Assembly: GCA_016712505.1 (NCBI GenBank)
Contig: JADJQY010000017.1
Location: 1 to 64,000, forward strand
DNA: 64,000 nt
Reading direction: 5' to 3'
From: Candidatus Eiseniibacteriota bacterium
Lineage (GTDB): Bacteria; Eisenbacteria; RBG-16-71-46; CAIMUX01
Shown here: positions 23,020-33,522 of the stretch, one piece after another
Layout of the letters: each line of letters begins with the position of its first letter
Numbering within the stretch: the first letter of the stretch is position 1
The notes under the pieces: model-generated
What the model was told of the DNA's origin: nothing
Database searches by the model: none
What the model saw: only the letters and a program-made list of their open reading frames with translations
Made by a program: the position numbers and the translations under genes

Positions 23020-24957
23020 TCAGGACTTTCCGGAGTCGGCGAAGAGTTCGGCCACCAGTTCTGCGTACTTGGAGAGCACGTGGTGCCGGCGGATCTTGAA
23101 GGTGGCGGTCAGCTCGTCTCCCACCTCGAACGGAGCAGGCAGGAGCCGCACCGCCGCGATCCGCTCGAAGCTCTTCCATCCGCGGCTGGGGTGAATCAGC
23201 GCGCTGACTTCCTGCTCGATCAGGCGCCGGGCCGGCTCATCGCGGCTGAGCGCCGCGAGGTCGTCCGCGACCACGAGACCGCGCCTCCGCAGCTCTTCCG
23301 GTGACGGAACCAGAAGGAGAGCGAGGTGACGCTGGTCGGAGCCGATCAGCATACACTGGGCGATGAGCGGGAGCTTTCGGAGTTCGTTCTCGATCGGCTC
23401 CGGTTCGACGTTCTCCCCGCTCCGGAGCACGATGGTGTCCTTCGAGCGTCCGACGATCTTGAGGCAGTCGTTCCAGGTGACGACGCCAATGTCGCCGGTA
23501 CGGAACCAACCGTCGCTCAGGACGCGCGCCGTGCCCTCCGGGTCCCGGTAATACCCCTGCATCACCTGCGGACCGCGGACCTGGATCTCCCCGCGGCGCC
23601 CCCGTCCGCCTCCTCGCTCTCGACCTGAAGGATCGGGATAGACCACCGCACCGTCATTGAGATCGGCCAGACGGATCTCGGTCCCCGGATAGGGCGGTCC
23701 GACCGTCCCGATCACCCGCTTGCCCCAGGTGCGCACCGCCACCACCGGCGAGGTCTCGGTCAGGCCGTACCCTTCGAGCAGCGGGATCCCGGCGTAGTTC
23801 AGGAACTCATCGATATGGATCGGCAGCGCGCCGCCGCCGGAGATGGTTCCGCGCAGGCGTCCCCCGACCACCTGGCGAAGCCGGCGCATCACCAGGAGAT
23901 CGAGGGCGGCACCGGGTAGCGCAAGCAGCAGCCATCGGATGAGATGAAAGAGGAGCAAGTCCGGCCGCGGCCGGCCGGAGAGGTCGAGCGCGCGTCCCCG
24001 GAGGAAGAACCACGAACCACGCCAGGCGCGCGAGACCGTGAGCGCGAACCGAAACAGAGCCCGATGGCGCCCTCCCCCGGAGCGAATCCGATGCTCCAGG
24101 CGGGCGTGTACGCTCTCCCACAAGCGCGGGGCCGAGGCCATGAAGGTCGGACGCACCTCGCGGAAATCGTCCGCCAGACTGCGCACGCTGCCGTAGTAGG
24201 TCGTCGCGCCCAGACTGAGGCAGGCCAGCTCGAACATCCGCTCGTAAGCGTGCCAGATCGGGAGGATCGACAGCACCCGATCTCGGGTGTCGAGGGTGAA
24301 CGGGATGTTCCGCATCTGCGAGAGCATGTTTGCGTGCGAGAGCTGGACCCCTTTGGGTACACCGGTCGTCCCCGAGGTATAGATGAGGGCGTGCAGATCG
24401 GCCCCGCCGACCGCCGCGACCCGCTCCTCCACCCGCCGATCTCCCCCGGCGCGCAGCGTTTCACCGTGCGCCAAGAGGGCCGCGAGGCTGCCGGTGTCGG
24501 GCGGCTGCGCTCCGTCGGTCTCGAGGTCGATCAGGTAGATCGGGATTGCCGGATCGCAGTCGGCGCGTCGCAGGCGGCCGTGGAGCGCGCGGTTCTCGAC
24601 GAAGATCAGTCGCGCGCCGGAGTGCGGTACGATGTGACGCAGCTCCGGCTCGGTCACGTCGGCGCCGCGGGGCACGTCGCAGCCTCCGGCGAACTGGGCC
24701 GCAAGCGAGATGAGCATCCACTCGCGTCGATTGTCGGCGAAGAGACAGACCCGATCCCCGGCCTGCACCCCGCGTTCGATCAGGGCGGTGGCCAACGCCA
24801 CCACCTGTCGATGGAGCTCGCGGTAGCTGAGCGGGGCAAGGCCACGGTCCGCGGTGCGGGAAACCAGCGCCGCGCGGTCGGCGTAAGCCAACGCGGCGTG
24901 CGCGATCATGCGCGGGATGGTGTCCACCTCGCGCGGCAGCGGAGAGCGCTGCTTCAC
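23020..24957 (-). CDS. Long-chain fatty acid-CoA ligase (AMP-forming)
   Basis: It activates fatty acids to acyl-CoA through an acyl-adenylate. The AMP-binding signature YTSGTTGVPKGVQLSH is near residue 190, GYGLTETSPVV near 400, and WFRTGDIG and LKIVGRSKDTIVLRSGENVEPEPIE towards the end; the catalytic Lys region is present (FKIRRHHV). The length of 645 residues is normal for FadD15-like enzymes. A hydrophobic central stretch (LIRWLLLALPGAALDLL) suggests membrane contact. Its start overlaps the stop of the methyltransferase gene by four bases, so the two are co-translated. Confidence 0.9.
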   Translation of the reverse strand: MKQRSPLPREVDTIPRMIAHAALAYADRAALVSRTADRGLAPLSYRELHRQVVALATALIERGVQAGDRVCLFADNRREWMLISLAAQFAGGCDVPRGADVTEPELRHIVPHSGARLIFVENRALHGRLRRADCDPAIPIYLIDLETDGAQPPDTGSLAALLAHGETLRAGGDRRVEERVAAVGGADLHALIYTSGTTGVPKGVQLSHANMLSQMRNIPFTLDTRDRVLSILPIWHAYERMFELACLSLGATTYYGSVRSLADDFREVRPTFMASAPRLWESVHARLEHRIRSGGGRHRALFRFALTVSRAWRGSWFFLRGRALDLSGRPRPDLLLFHLIRWLLLALPGAALDLLVMRRLRQVVGGRLRGTISGGGALPIHIDEFLNYAGIPLLEGYGLTETSPVVAVRTWGKRVIGTVGPPYPGTEIRLADLNDGAVVYPDPSGRERGGGRGRRGEIQVRGPQVMQGYYRDPEGTARVLSDGWFRTGDIGVVTWNDCLKIVGRSKDTIVLRSGENVEPEPIENELRKLPLIAQCMLIGSDQRHLALLLVPSPEELRRRGLVVADDLAALSRDEPARRLIEQEVSALIHPSRGWKSFERIAAVRLLPAPFEVGDELTATFKIRRHHVLSKYAELVAELFADSGKS

Positions 24958-26438
24958 CGAACCTCGAGCGCCCCTCGCCGGAGCGAATCGCGGAGGAACC
25001 CGAGCACCTCGGAACGCACCTCGTCACGGGTGGAATCGATCTCACCGGCGTAGGCGTCGATTGCCGCCTCGACCGTCTCGGACTTCTCCAGGGCGGAGTA
25101 GACCAGGAGGGCCGAGAACGGCAGTTCGAGTTCGTGCTGGAACGCCGCGCCGACAAAGGTCAGACGACAGGTCGGATCGCTCTCCAGCACCGGCTTGGGA
25201 CGGGTCTCGACCCAACGGGCGCTGGTCGGAAGCTGAAGCGAGAGGCGACCGAACCGCTCGTCATCGAGCGTACTCGCATCCCAGGCGCGCCAGAGGCTGC
25301 GCAGCGCCTCCGCGGTCGGGTACTGGCGCACCGCTAGTTCGACCGCCAGATACTGATCGGCATCCGGGCGCGCACGCAGGAGCACCAGGGCGCGATCGAA
25401 GTGGGCCGCCCCCAGCCCTTCCACATGTTCGCGGTAGACCTCCAGGGTGCGCTCGAACTCCCGGCCGAAGGTCCCGGTCATCTCGTAGGCGTAGCCGACC
25501 GAGAGGTAGTCGGACGGAATGCCCGGCCCCTGGAGCAACACCCGGTCGACCGCCACCTCGGAGAAGAGAGTGCGAAGTTCGTGATCGAGGCTGCGCCGCG
25601 CCAGGCGCGGGGTGTCGAACAACACCGCAGCCTGCCCGTCCGGGGCCAGCACCTCGGGCAGTTCCTGCAGGAGACGCAGTGCCAGCTCGTCACCGCGCGC
25701 TCCCCCGTGCATGTAGAGCGAGTGTTCGGTTCCGGCCGGACGCACCACGAAGGGGGGCTGGGAGAGGACCAGGTCGAACTGCTCCCCGCGCACCGGAGCG
25801 GTCAAATCGCCCGCGCGCAGATCGAGCGTCAGCCGATTGAAGCGCGCGTTGAGCGCGGTGAATCGGAGCGAGCGCGGGTTGAGATCGGTCGCCACCACTG
25901 CCGCCCCGCGCGCGGCGGCGACCAGGGAGAGGGTCCCGGCTCCACTCCCGAGGTCGAGCACCCGCACCTGGCGCCCGTCCTCGAGCGGGAACTCCTTCGG
26001 AAGGATTCGCTCGAGAATCAACGTGGTCGGCCCCGGCCCCATCACGGCATCGGCCTCGGTCACCGAGGTATCGGAGAAGACCCACACCCCGCTGGTCTGC
26101 ACGAGGTGGAAGTTCCCCCGGATCCCATCGGCGTCACGCCGAACGAGGCCGCACTCCATGCCGAGCGGTCCCCACTCCGGGCCGGCCGCGAGGTCCCACT
26201 CGAAGGGCGAAACCACGTCGTCGTAGACGAAGAGACGGGCCAGGGTCCACTCCGGCCCCCGCAGGCGCCGGAGCGCCAGACGGATCAACGGCAGGCGGAG
26301 AGCATGGAACAGATGGGGCGCGATCGCCTCGGTGACGTCATAGACCGCCGGCCCGTGTCCGGTGGCGACGATCCGTTCGCGCAGCCGGACCAGAGCCTCG
26401 TCCGAAACGCGCTCCAGCGCGTCGAGGGTCGCTAACAT
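24954..26438 (-). CDS. Class I SAM-dependent methyltransferase
   Basis: The SAM-binding motif VLDLGSGAGTLSL is near residue 158 and SQPPFV, the variant of the N-P-P-Y/F catalytic loop of N-methyltransferases (HemK/RlmG-like), is near 226. The target is not evident. An N-terminal domain of about 150 residues and a C-terminal domain of about 190 residues flank the catalytic core. The start at 26438 (MLATLDALERV) is chosen for the GGAAGGGAG site upstream; a longer frame to 26474 exists. It lies upstream of the acyl-CoA ligase and diverges from the carboxylase operon. Confidence 0.75.
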   Translation of the reverse strand: MLATLDALERVSDEALVRLRERIVATGHGPAVYDVTEAIAPHLFHALRLPLIRLALRRLRGPEWTLARLFVYDDVVSPFEWDLAAGPEWGPLGMECGLVRRDADGIRGNFHLVQTSGVWVFSDTSVTEADAVMGPGPTTLILERILPKEFPLEDGRQVRVLDLGSGAGTLSLVAAARGAAVVATDLNPRSLRFTALNARFNRLTLDLRAGDLTAPVRGEQFDLVLSQPPFVVRPAGTEHSLYMHGGARGDELALRLLQELPEVLAPDGQAAVLFDTPRLARRSLDHELRTLFSEVAVDRVLLQGPGIPSDYLSVGYAYEMTGTFGREFERTLEVYREHVEGLGAAHFDRALVLLRARPDADQYLAVELAVRQYPTAEALRSLWRAWDASTLDDERFGRLSLQLPTSARWVETRPKPVLESDPTCRLTFVGAAFQHELELPFSALLVYSALEKSETVEAAIDAYAGEIDSTRDEVRSEVLGFLRDSLRRGALEVR

Positions 26439-26636
26439 GTCTCGACTCCCTTCCCCGATGTTTCGAGGGCCCACCCTTTCACGGCGGCGGCCACAACGTC
26501 AATAGGCGGACGCTCCGCCCCCCCGTCCGTTCGGTTGTGCCTCACTCGGGCCTCGGGTAGACTTCGGCGGTTGCTTTGCCCTGGGGCGGGTCCCGCGGGG
26601 CCGATCCCGGTCCGTAACCTGGAAGAGAATCCTCGC

Positions 26637-28244
<1,608 letters not shown>

Positions 28245-28255
28245 GAGAACCGTAC

Positions 28256-29236
28256 GTGAGCGACAGCAAGATCGTCGTGCGCGACCAGGGGGCGATCCGC
28301 GAGATCCGCCTCAACCGCCCCGACGTACACAACGCCCTCGACGAGGAACTGATCGAGGCGCTGACCGGGGCGTTCGAGGAAGTGACTGCGGCGGTGGAAG
28401 AGGCGACCGGCGACGAGTCGTTCTGGGTGCCCGGGAACGGGCACGGCGAAGGCCCCCCCACCGCGTACGACGTCCCGGGGGTCCCGCGCGGGATCATCCT
28501 CTCGGGGGAGGGGGCATCGTTCTGCTCCGGGGCCGACATCGAGTACATGCGCCGCATCGGCCAGCGGAACGAGGCCGAAAACCTGGCCGACGCCCGCCGG
28601 GTTTCGCGGCTGTTCCAGGCGATCCGAGGCTGCCCGGTCTACACCATCGCCCGGGTTCAGGGTGCCGCCCTGGGCGGCGGCACCGGACTGCTGGCGGCCT
28701 GCGATCTCGCGGTCTCCGCCGACGACTGCACATTTGGATTCACCGAGGTCCAGCTTGGGATCCTGCCCTGCGTGATCTCCCCCTTCGTGCTCGATCGGAT
28801 CGGGCCGACGCACGGGCGGGCCTGGTTCCCGACCGGCGAGCGGTTCGACGCCGCCACGGCGCTCCGGATCGGCCTGGTCAATCGGGTGGTCCCGGCGGCC
28901 GAGCTCGACTCCGCGATCGCTTCGACCGTGAAGGTGCTTCTCTCCGCCGCTCCGTCGGCCTCGCGCCAGGCCAAGCGGCTGGTCGAGATGGTCGCGTTCA
29001 GCCTGCCGTTGCAGCTCGATCTGGAACAGAACCTCGGCTCGGATCAAGGTTCCTCGCATCCCCACGACTGCGACGATCCCACCCACGACCACGACGAGGA
29101 GTATGACGAGCACACCTCGGTCTTCGACGAGACGGCGCGCTGGATCGCCGCCCTGCGGGCCGGCGCCGAGGGACGTGAGGGACTCGCCGCCTTCCTGGAG
29201 AAGCGGAAGCCCGGCTGGTTCATCCCCCCGAGGTAG
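28256..29236 (+). CDS. Enoyl-CoA hydratase family protein (methylglutaconyl-CoA hydratase-like) with His/Asp-rich insert
   Basis: A crotonase fold is shown by IREIRLNRPDVHNALDEELI, GEGASFCSGADIEYMRR (oxyanion hole), and GAALGGGTGLLAACDLAVS. In this operon it would hydrate methylglutaconyl-CoA to HMG-CoA. Two inserts are unusual: about 25 residues after the first helix (around 45-75, containing WVPGNGHGEG) and an acidic, His-rich loop near residues 264-292 (SSHPHDCDDP, DHDEEYDEH) that looks able to bind metal. It starts with GTG, after TAGGAGA, eleven bases after the carboxylase stop. Confidence 0.8.
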   Translation: MSDSKIVVRDQGAIREIRLNRPDVHNALDEELIEALTGAFEEVTAAVEEATGDESFWVPGNGHGEGPPTAYDVPGVPRGIILSGEGASFCSGADIEYMRRIGQRNEAENLADARRVSRLFQAIRGCPVYTIARVQGAALGGGTGLLAACDLAVSADDCTFGFTEVQLGILPCVISPFVLDRIGPTHGRAWFPTGERFDAATALRIGLVNRVVPAAELDSAIASTVKVLLSAAPSASRQAKRLVEMVAFSLPLQLDLEQNLGSDQGSSHPHDCDDPTHDHDEEYDEHTSVFDETARWIAALRAGAEGREGLAAFLEKRKPGWFIPPR

Positions 29237-29270
29237 ACGCCCCGCAGTGCACCTGCCCACGTGATCGCAC

Positions 29271-29325
29271 AAAAACGACCCGGCGCCCGAGAGTTCCTGT
29301 GGGAACCCCCGGGCGCCGGGTCTTT
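29271..29325. terminator. Strong bidirectional terminator
   Basis: GACCCGGCGCCCG (29277-29289) pairs exactly with CGGGCGCCGGGTC (29310-29322), and inside this GTTCC (29293-29297) pairs with GGAAC (29302-29306). The stem is flanked by AAAAA on the left and TCTTT on the right, so it can serve both the plus-strand hydratase gene and the convergent minus-strand gene. Confidence 0.85.
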
Positions 29326-29364
29326 GTGCATCAACGCTCGCTTGTGGTCCGGAGAGACCTCGAT

Positions 29365-31020
29365 CTAGCGGTACTGCTGCTTGATCGTTCCCCAGGTCTT
29401 CTTCTCCGTGGCCACCGGCGGCGGGCACGGGTTCGGATCGCAGTCGGTGTCGTCACCCTGGTAGCTGCCGTTCTGGGCAGTGCAGTCATCGGCGGTGAGG
29501 ATCACGCACTCACCGGTCACGAGACAGCAGGCACCCAACTCCGGCGGCTGCGGACAGGGGTTCGGATCGCAGATCGTGCCGTCTCCGTAGTAGGTTCCGC
29601 CTCCGGTGAGGCAGTCCTCTTCGGTCGAGACGACGCAGGTTCCATCCTCGTAGCAGCAGGCGCCACGCGGTTGCGGACACGGGTTCGGATCACAGACCGT
29701 GTCGTCGCCGTAGTAGCTTCCGCCGCCCGCGAGGCAGTCATCCTCGGTCGAGACCACGCAGCTCCCGTCCGGGTAGCAGCAGGCGCCGAGCGGCTGCGGG
29801 CACGGGTTCGGATCGCACGGAGTGTCGATCCCCTGCCAGATGCCACCCGCCTCGATGCACTCCGCCTCGGTCAGGACCAGGCAAGAGCCGTCCTCGAAGC
29901 AGCAGGCGCCGAGCGGCTGCTCGCAGGGGTTCGGATCGCACGGAGCGTCGATCCCCAGCCACATGCCGCCCGCCTGGGTGCACGCCTCCTCGGTCAGCAC
30001 TTCGCAGTGCCCATCGTGGAAGCAGCAGGCACCGGTCGGCTGCGGACACGGATTCGGACAGTGTCCGTCGTAGAAGCAGCAGGCGCCGGTCGGCTGCGGG
30101 CACGGATTCGGATCGCAGGGCGCGCCCAACCCAAGCCACGTCCCGCCGGCGTTCGCACACTCGCTCTCGATCAGCAACTCGCAGTGACCGTCAGGGAAAC
30201 AGCAGGCGCCGGTCGGCTGCGGACAGGGGTTCGGATCGCAGGCCGTACCGTCACCCTGGAAGATTCCGCCATTCGCCTCGCAGTCGAGCTGCCCCTGCAC
30301 CACGCAGGAGCCATCCGGATAGCAGCAGGCGCCGACGATCGGCTTGTTGCCGAAGAAGACATTGACCGTCGAACTTCCGAGGATGCGCACCACCTGGCAG
30401 AGCGGGGTGGTGTTGATGTAGCCCGGCTGCGGCGTCTCGCAGACCGTGAAGTACCCCGACGGCACGTAGCGCCAGCAGTAGACTCCGCCCACGCCGGTGA
30501 CCGCGCACTTGTGCTGGCCGAGCGGGTCGTCGTGGCAGATCTCCCAGTTCGGCTGCCAGTAGTCGGCACCGTCGAAGATGCCGTTGCCGTCCAGGTCGAT
30601 GAACTTGTAGACGCAGAGGGTGCGGGTCGCACTGAGCAGCAGGACACCGGCCTGCAGCGACACGGCCTCGCCGCCTTCCGGCGTGTAGGTCACCTCGTAG
30701 CGGTAGACGCCGTCGCGGGTTCCGAACGGAACCTCCCAGGTGAGCGTGTGCTCCGTGGCGACGACCTCTTCCTCGAGGATGGGGATGTTGGTTTGATCCT
30801 CGAACAGCGCGACGCGGAGCACCCCGGTCTGCTCCGAACGCTCGGCAATCACCCAGCAGTTCGCGGTCAGCACCCCTCCGGGGTTCCGCACGAACTCGGG
30901 CATCTCAGGATCCATCTGATACTGGATTTCGGCCGCCTGCACCACGCTGGAGAGGCACAAGGACGCGCCCACCACCGCAGATATCGCGGACAGCCAAAGG
31001 TTCCGTAACGCTCGCTTCAT
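29365..31020 (-). CDS. Secreted Cys-rich repeat protein with SdrD-B-like domain and WG-K basic tail
   Basis: Start 31020 (MKRALRNLW) has GGAGG upstream and gives a signal peptide ending SSVVQA-AE. Residues about 30-130 form a beta domain; about 145-245 resemble an SdrD B/SpaA-type domain (YKFIDLDGNGIFDGADYW ... GYFTVCETPQPGYIN). Eight GACC-x-x-DG-x-C ... CDPNPCPQP repeats follow. The third is only about 18 residues: it jumps from GACCFYDGHC directly to PNPCPQPT, a deletion of about 23 residues. The tail is ATEKKTWGTIKQQYR, matching that of the protein at 2982-5504. Exported and disulfide-rich; function unknown. Confidence 0.75.
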   Translation of the reverse strand: MKRALRNLWLSAISAVVGASLCLSSVVQAAEIQYQMDPEMPEFVRNPGGVLTANCWVIAERSEQTGVLRVALFEDQTNIPILEEEVVATEHTLTWEVPFGTRDGVYRYEVTYTPEGGEAVSLQAGVLLLSATRTLCVYKFIDLDGNGIFDGADYWQPNWEICHDDPLGQHKCAVTGVGGVYCWRYVPSGYFTVCETPQPGYINTTPLCQVVRILGSSTVNVFFGNKPIVGACCYPDGSCVVQGQLDCEANGGIFQGDGTACDPNPCPQPTGACCFPDGHCELLIESECANAGGTWLGLGAPCDPNPCPQPTGACCFYDGHCPNPCPQPTGACCFHDGHCEVLTEEACTQAGGMWLGIDAPCDPNPCEQPLGACCFEDGSCLVLTEAECIEAGGIWQGIDTPCDPNPCPQPLGACCYPDGSCVVSTEDDCLAGGGSYYGDDTVCDPNPCPQPRGACCYEDGTCVVSTEEDCLTGGGTYYGDGTICDPNPCPQPPELGACCLVTGECVILTADDCTAQNGSYQGDDTDCDPNPCPPPVATEKKTWGTIKQQYR

Positions 31021-31465
31021 GTAGCGTCCTCCGATCGGAGCAACCAAGCGTTGTACATGCACTCTCGAACGCCGGCGCGTTCTCCCAAGATGCGGACCTC
31101 GGGGACCTCACCGGCGCCGAAACCGCGTTGTCTAACCTGGAACGGAGCTCCAACTTCGTGGGGACTTCGAGTTGCGGCTACATCCCGACCGATTAAAACT
31201 CTACCGTTTGGGAACGTCCGGAACAAGTGAGACTTTGTCTCCAGCCTCTATTTTGGAGAAATTTGGCCGCTATGGAGGATCCGTCCCCTTCCCGGGTCCC
31301 CATCCTCTGGGCCCCGTCCTGGGGAAACTATCGGCAGATCGCTCCGGGGGCTTTCGCGCAGAGGGGTGGGGACTGCTAAAGTACCGCCGCGCGTCGCACC
31401 GCCGCGCGCCGACGGTCCACGCACCTCGAGTCGAAGTCGGGAACTTTCCTCTGGAGCCTTAACCG
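31021..31465. other. Divergent intergenic region of about 445 bases
   Basis: It separates the minus-strand Cys-rich gene from the plus-strand biotin carboxylase. The part around 31190-31270 is AT-richer (ATTAAAACT, CTATTTTGG) and likely holds promoters, but no hexamer pair is convincing. No gene is seen. Confidence 0.4.
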
Positions 31466-32992
31466 TTGAAACGAGAGCCATTTAAGACCTTACTCGTCGC
31501 GAACCGCGGCGAGATCGCGGTCCGGATCCTCCGCGGCGCCCGCGAGGCGGGTCTGCGCACCGTGGCGGTCTACTCCGAGGCCGATCGAACTGCCCGGCAC
31601 GTCCTCGAGGCTGACCGCGCGGTCTTGATCGGACCGGCCGCAGCCCGGGAGAGCTACCTCCGGGTCGAAGCGATCCTCGAAGCGGCGCGGCGGAGCGGCG
31701 CCGAAGCGATCCACCCGGGGTACGGTTTCCTCTCCGAGAACCCCCGCCTGGCGGAAGCGGTCGAGGCCGCCGGCCTGGTGTTCGTCGGTCCCCCCGCGGA
31801 CGCCATCCGTCGGATGGGATCGAAGTCGGAGGCGCGGCGTCTGGCGGAGGCCGCTGGAGTACCGGTGATTCCGGGATACGACGGTGACGAGCAGAGCGAC
31901 GCGCGCCTGCTGGATGAGGCGGCACGGATCGGCCATCCCCTCCTGATCAAGCCTTCGGCCGGCGGCGGAGGCAAGGGGATGCGGCGGGTCGAGGCCGGTG
32001 ACTCTGTGGCCGAGGCATTGGCCGCCGCGCGCCGCGAAGCGCTCTCCGCCTTCGGCGACGACCACCTCATCCTCGAGCGCTACCTCGAGCCGGTGCGGCA
32101 TGTCGAGATCCAGGTCTTCGCCGATGCGCACGGAAACGTGATCCACCTCCGGGAGCGCGAGTGCTCGATCCAGCGTCGCCACCAGAAGGTGTTCGAGGAG
32201 TCCCCATCCACCGCGCTCGACGAGACCACGCGACGGGCGATGGGCGAGGCGGCGATCGCGCTCACCCGCGCCGTCGGCTATCGCAGCGCCGGAACGATCG
32301 AGTTCGTCCTCTCCCCCGACCGCTCGTTCCACTTCCTCGAGATGAACACCCGCCTGCAGGTGGAACATCCGGTCACCGAAGCGGTCACCGGGATCGACCT
32401 GGTTCGCCTGCAGCTCCGCGAGGCGATGGGCGAACCGCTCGGGATCGCGCAGCAGTTGGTGAGCGGCCGGGGACATGCGATCGAGGCTCGCCTCTACGCC
32501 GAGGACCCGGCCAACGGATTCCTCCCCAGCGCGGGGCGGATCGTCCTGCTCCGCGAGCCGCAGGGGCCGGGCATCCGGGTCGACAGCGGAATCGTCGAAG
32601 GAGGCGAGGTCGGAGTCCACTACGATCCGATCCTGGCCAAGATCATCGCGCACGGTGACGATCGCAAACAGGCGCTGGAGCGACTGGCGCGCGCCCTCGC
32701 CGAGACGGTGGTCTTCGGACTCGCCACCAACCTCGGATTCCTCCGCGCGGTGCTCGCGAGTGAGCGCTTCCAGCGCGGCGAGACTTACACCAACGACATC
32801 GACACCCGCTTCGACCTGGAGTCGGCCCGCGCGATCCCCGGCCCCGAAGCCTGGGCCCTGGCCGCGCTGACGGCGGAGGGGCTGGCCCCGGCGAGCCGCG
32901 TCGCCTCGCTCTCTCCCGGCGCCACCTTCCCCGCCGACCCTGCCTCTCCCTGGACAGCCCTCCACGGCTTCCGCCTCGGGGCGGAGAATTAG
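31466..32992 (+). CDS. Biotin carboxylase subunit of an acyl-CoA carboxylase
   Basis: The ATP-grasp enzyme carboxylates biotin. Signatures are LLVANRGEIAVRILRGAREAG, HPGYGFLSEN, KPSAGGGGKGMRRV and FLEMNTRLQVEHPVTE. The start codon is TTG at 31466, since the conserved VANRGEIA begins only ten residues later and no ATG is in frame. At 508 residues it holds only the carboxylase part; the biotin domain is a separate gene nine bases on. With the beta subunit at 26637 and HMG-CoA lyase it fits methylcrotonyl-CoA carboxylase, although acetyl-CoA carboxylase use cannot be excluded. Confidence 0.88.
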   Translation: MKREPFKTLLVANRGEIAVRILRGAREAGLRTVAVYSEADRTARHVLEADRAVLIGPAAARESYLRVEAILEAARRSGAEAIHPGYGFLSENPRLAEAVEAAGLVFVGPPADAIRRMGSKSEARRLAEAAGVPVIPGYDGDEQSDARLLDEAARIGHPLLIKPSAGGGGKGMRRVEAGDSVAEALAAARREALSAFGDDHLILERYLEPVRHVEIQVFADAHGNVIHLRERECSIQRRHQKVFEESPSTALDETTRRAMGEAAIALTRAVGYRSAGTIEFVLSPDRSFHFLEMNTRLQVEHPVTEAVTGIDLVRLQLREAMGEPLGIAQQLVSGRGHAIEARLYAEDPANGFLPSAGRIVLLREPQGPGIRVDSGIVEGGEVGVHYDPILAKIIAHGDDRKQALERLARALAETVVFGLATNLGFLRAVLASERFQRGETYTNDIDTRFDLESARAIPGPEAWALAALTAEGLAPASRVASLSPGATFPADPASPWTALHGFRLGAEN

Positions 32993-33000
32993 AGGAAACG

Positions 33001-33522
33001 ATGCCGGAACAGACTCGCGCCCAGCGCACGCTCGAACATGCCGGCACCGCGCAGGCGGTCGAACTGGAGGCCGAGGGGACCAGCGCCACCTTTCGCGTCG
33101 ACGGCCACGGCGGCTCCCTCTGCTGGATCGAGGGGGCCGACGGTCAGCTCCGGGTGCACTGGGGAGAGCACTCGACCTTCGCGTATCTGAGGCGCGAAGG
33201 AGACACCGTCTGGGTCCACCTGGATGGAGCGACGCACCGCTTCACCATTCCGGCCCCCGGCGCGCGCCCCCGCGCCGGGAACGCATCCGGTCCGGAACCG
33301 GAGGTCCGCGCCCCGATGACCGGGACGGTGCGCCGGATCCAGGTGCACGCCGGCCAGCAGGTCGAGAAGGGGCATCCGCTCCTCGCGCTCGAGGCGATGA
33401 AGATGGAGCATGTTCTGAAGGCGCCGGCCAAGGCGACGGTCGAGACGATCCTCTGCCGCGAGGGGGAAACGGTCGACCTCGGGTCGGTGCTGCTGCGCCT
33501 CGAACTGGACCCGGCCCCATGA
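33001..33522 (+). CDS. Biotin carboxyl carrier protein with BT-like N-terminal part
   Basis: The C-terminal biotinyl domain (about 103-172) carries APMTGTVRRIQVHAGQQVEKG and the biotin site EAMKMEH with Lys134. Residues 15-85 resemble the linker/BT region that in one-chain alpha subunits joins carboxylase and biotin domains. So the alpha subunit is split in two between those parts. The start follows AGAGGAAA; the stop overlaps the HMG-CoA lyase start. Confidence 0.88.
   Translation: MPEQTRAQRTLEHAGTAQAVELEAEGTSATFRVDGHGGSLCWIEGADGQLRVHWGEHSTFAYLRREGDTVWVHLDGATHRFTIPAPGARPRAGNASGPEPEVRAPMTGTVRRIQVHAGQQVEKGHPLLALEAMKMEHVLKAPAKATVETILCREGETVDLGSVLLRLELDPAP

Noticed and set aside
29400..30330. 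Regular DNA repeats of about 120 bases resembling a CRISPR or satellite array
   Set aside because: Repeats keep one reading frame and encode the six-Cys modules of an exported protein; there are no short identical repeats with unique spacers and no cas genes.
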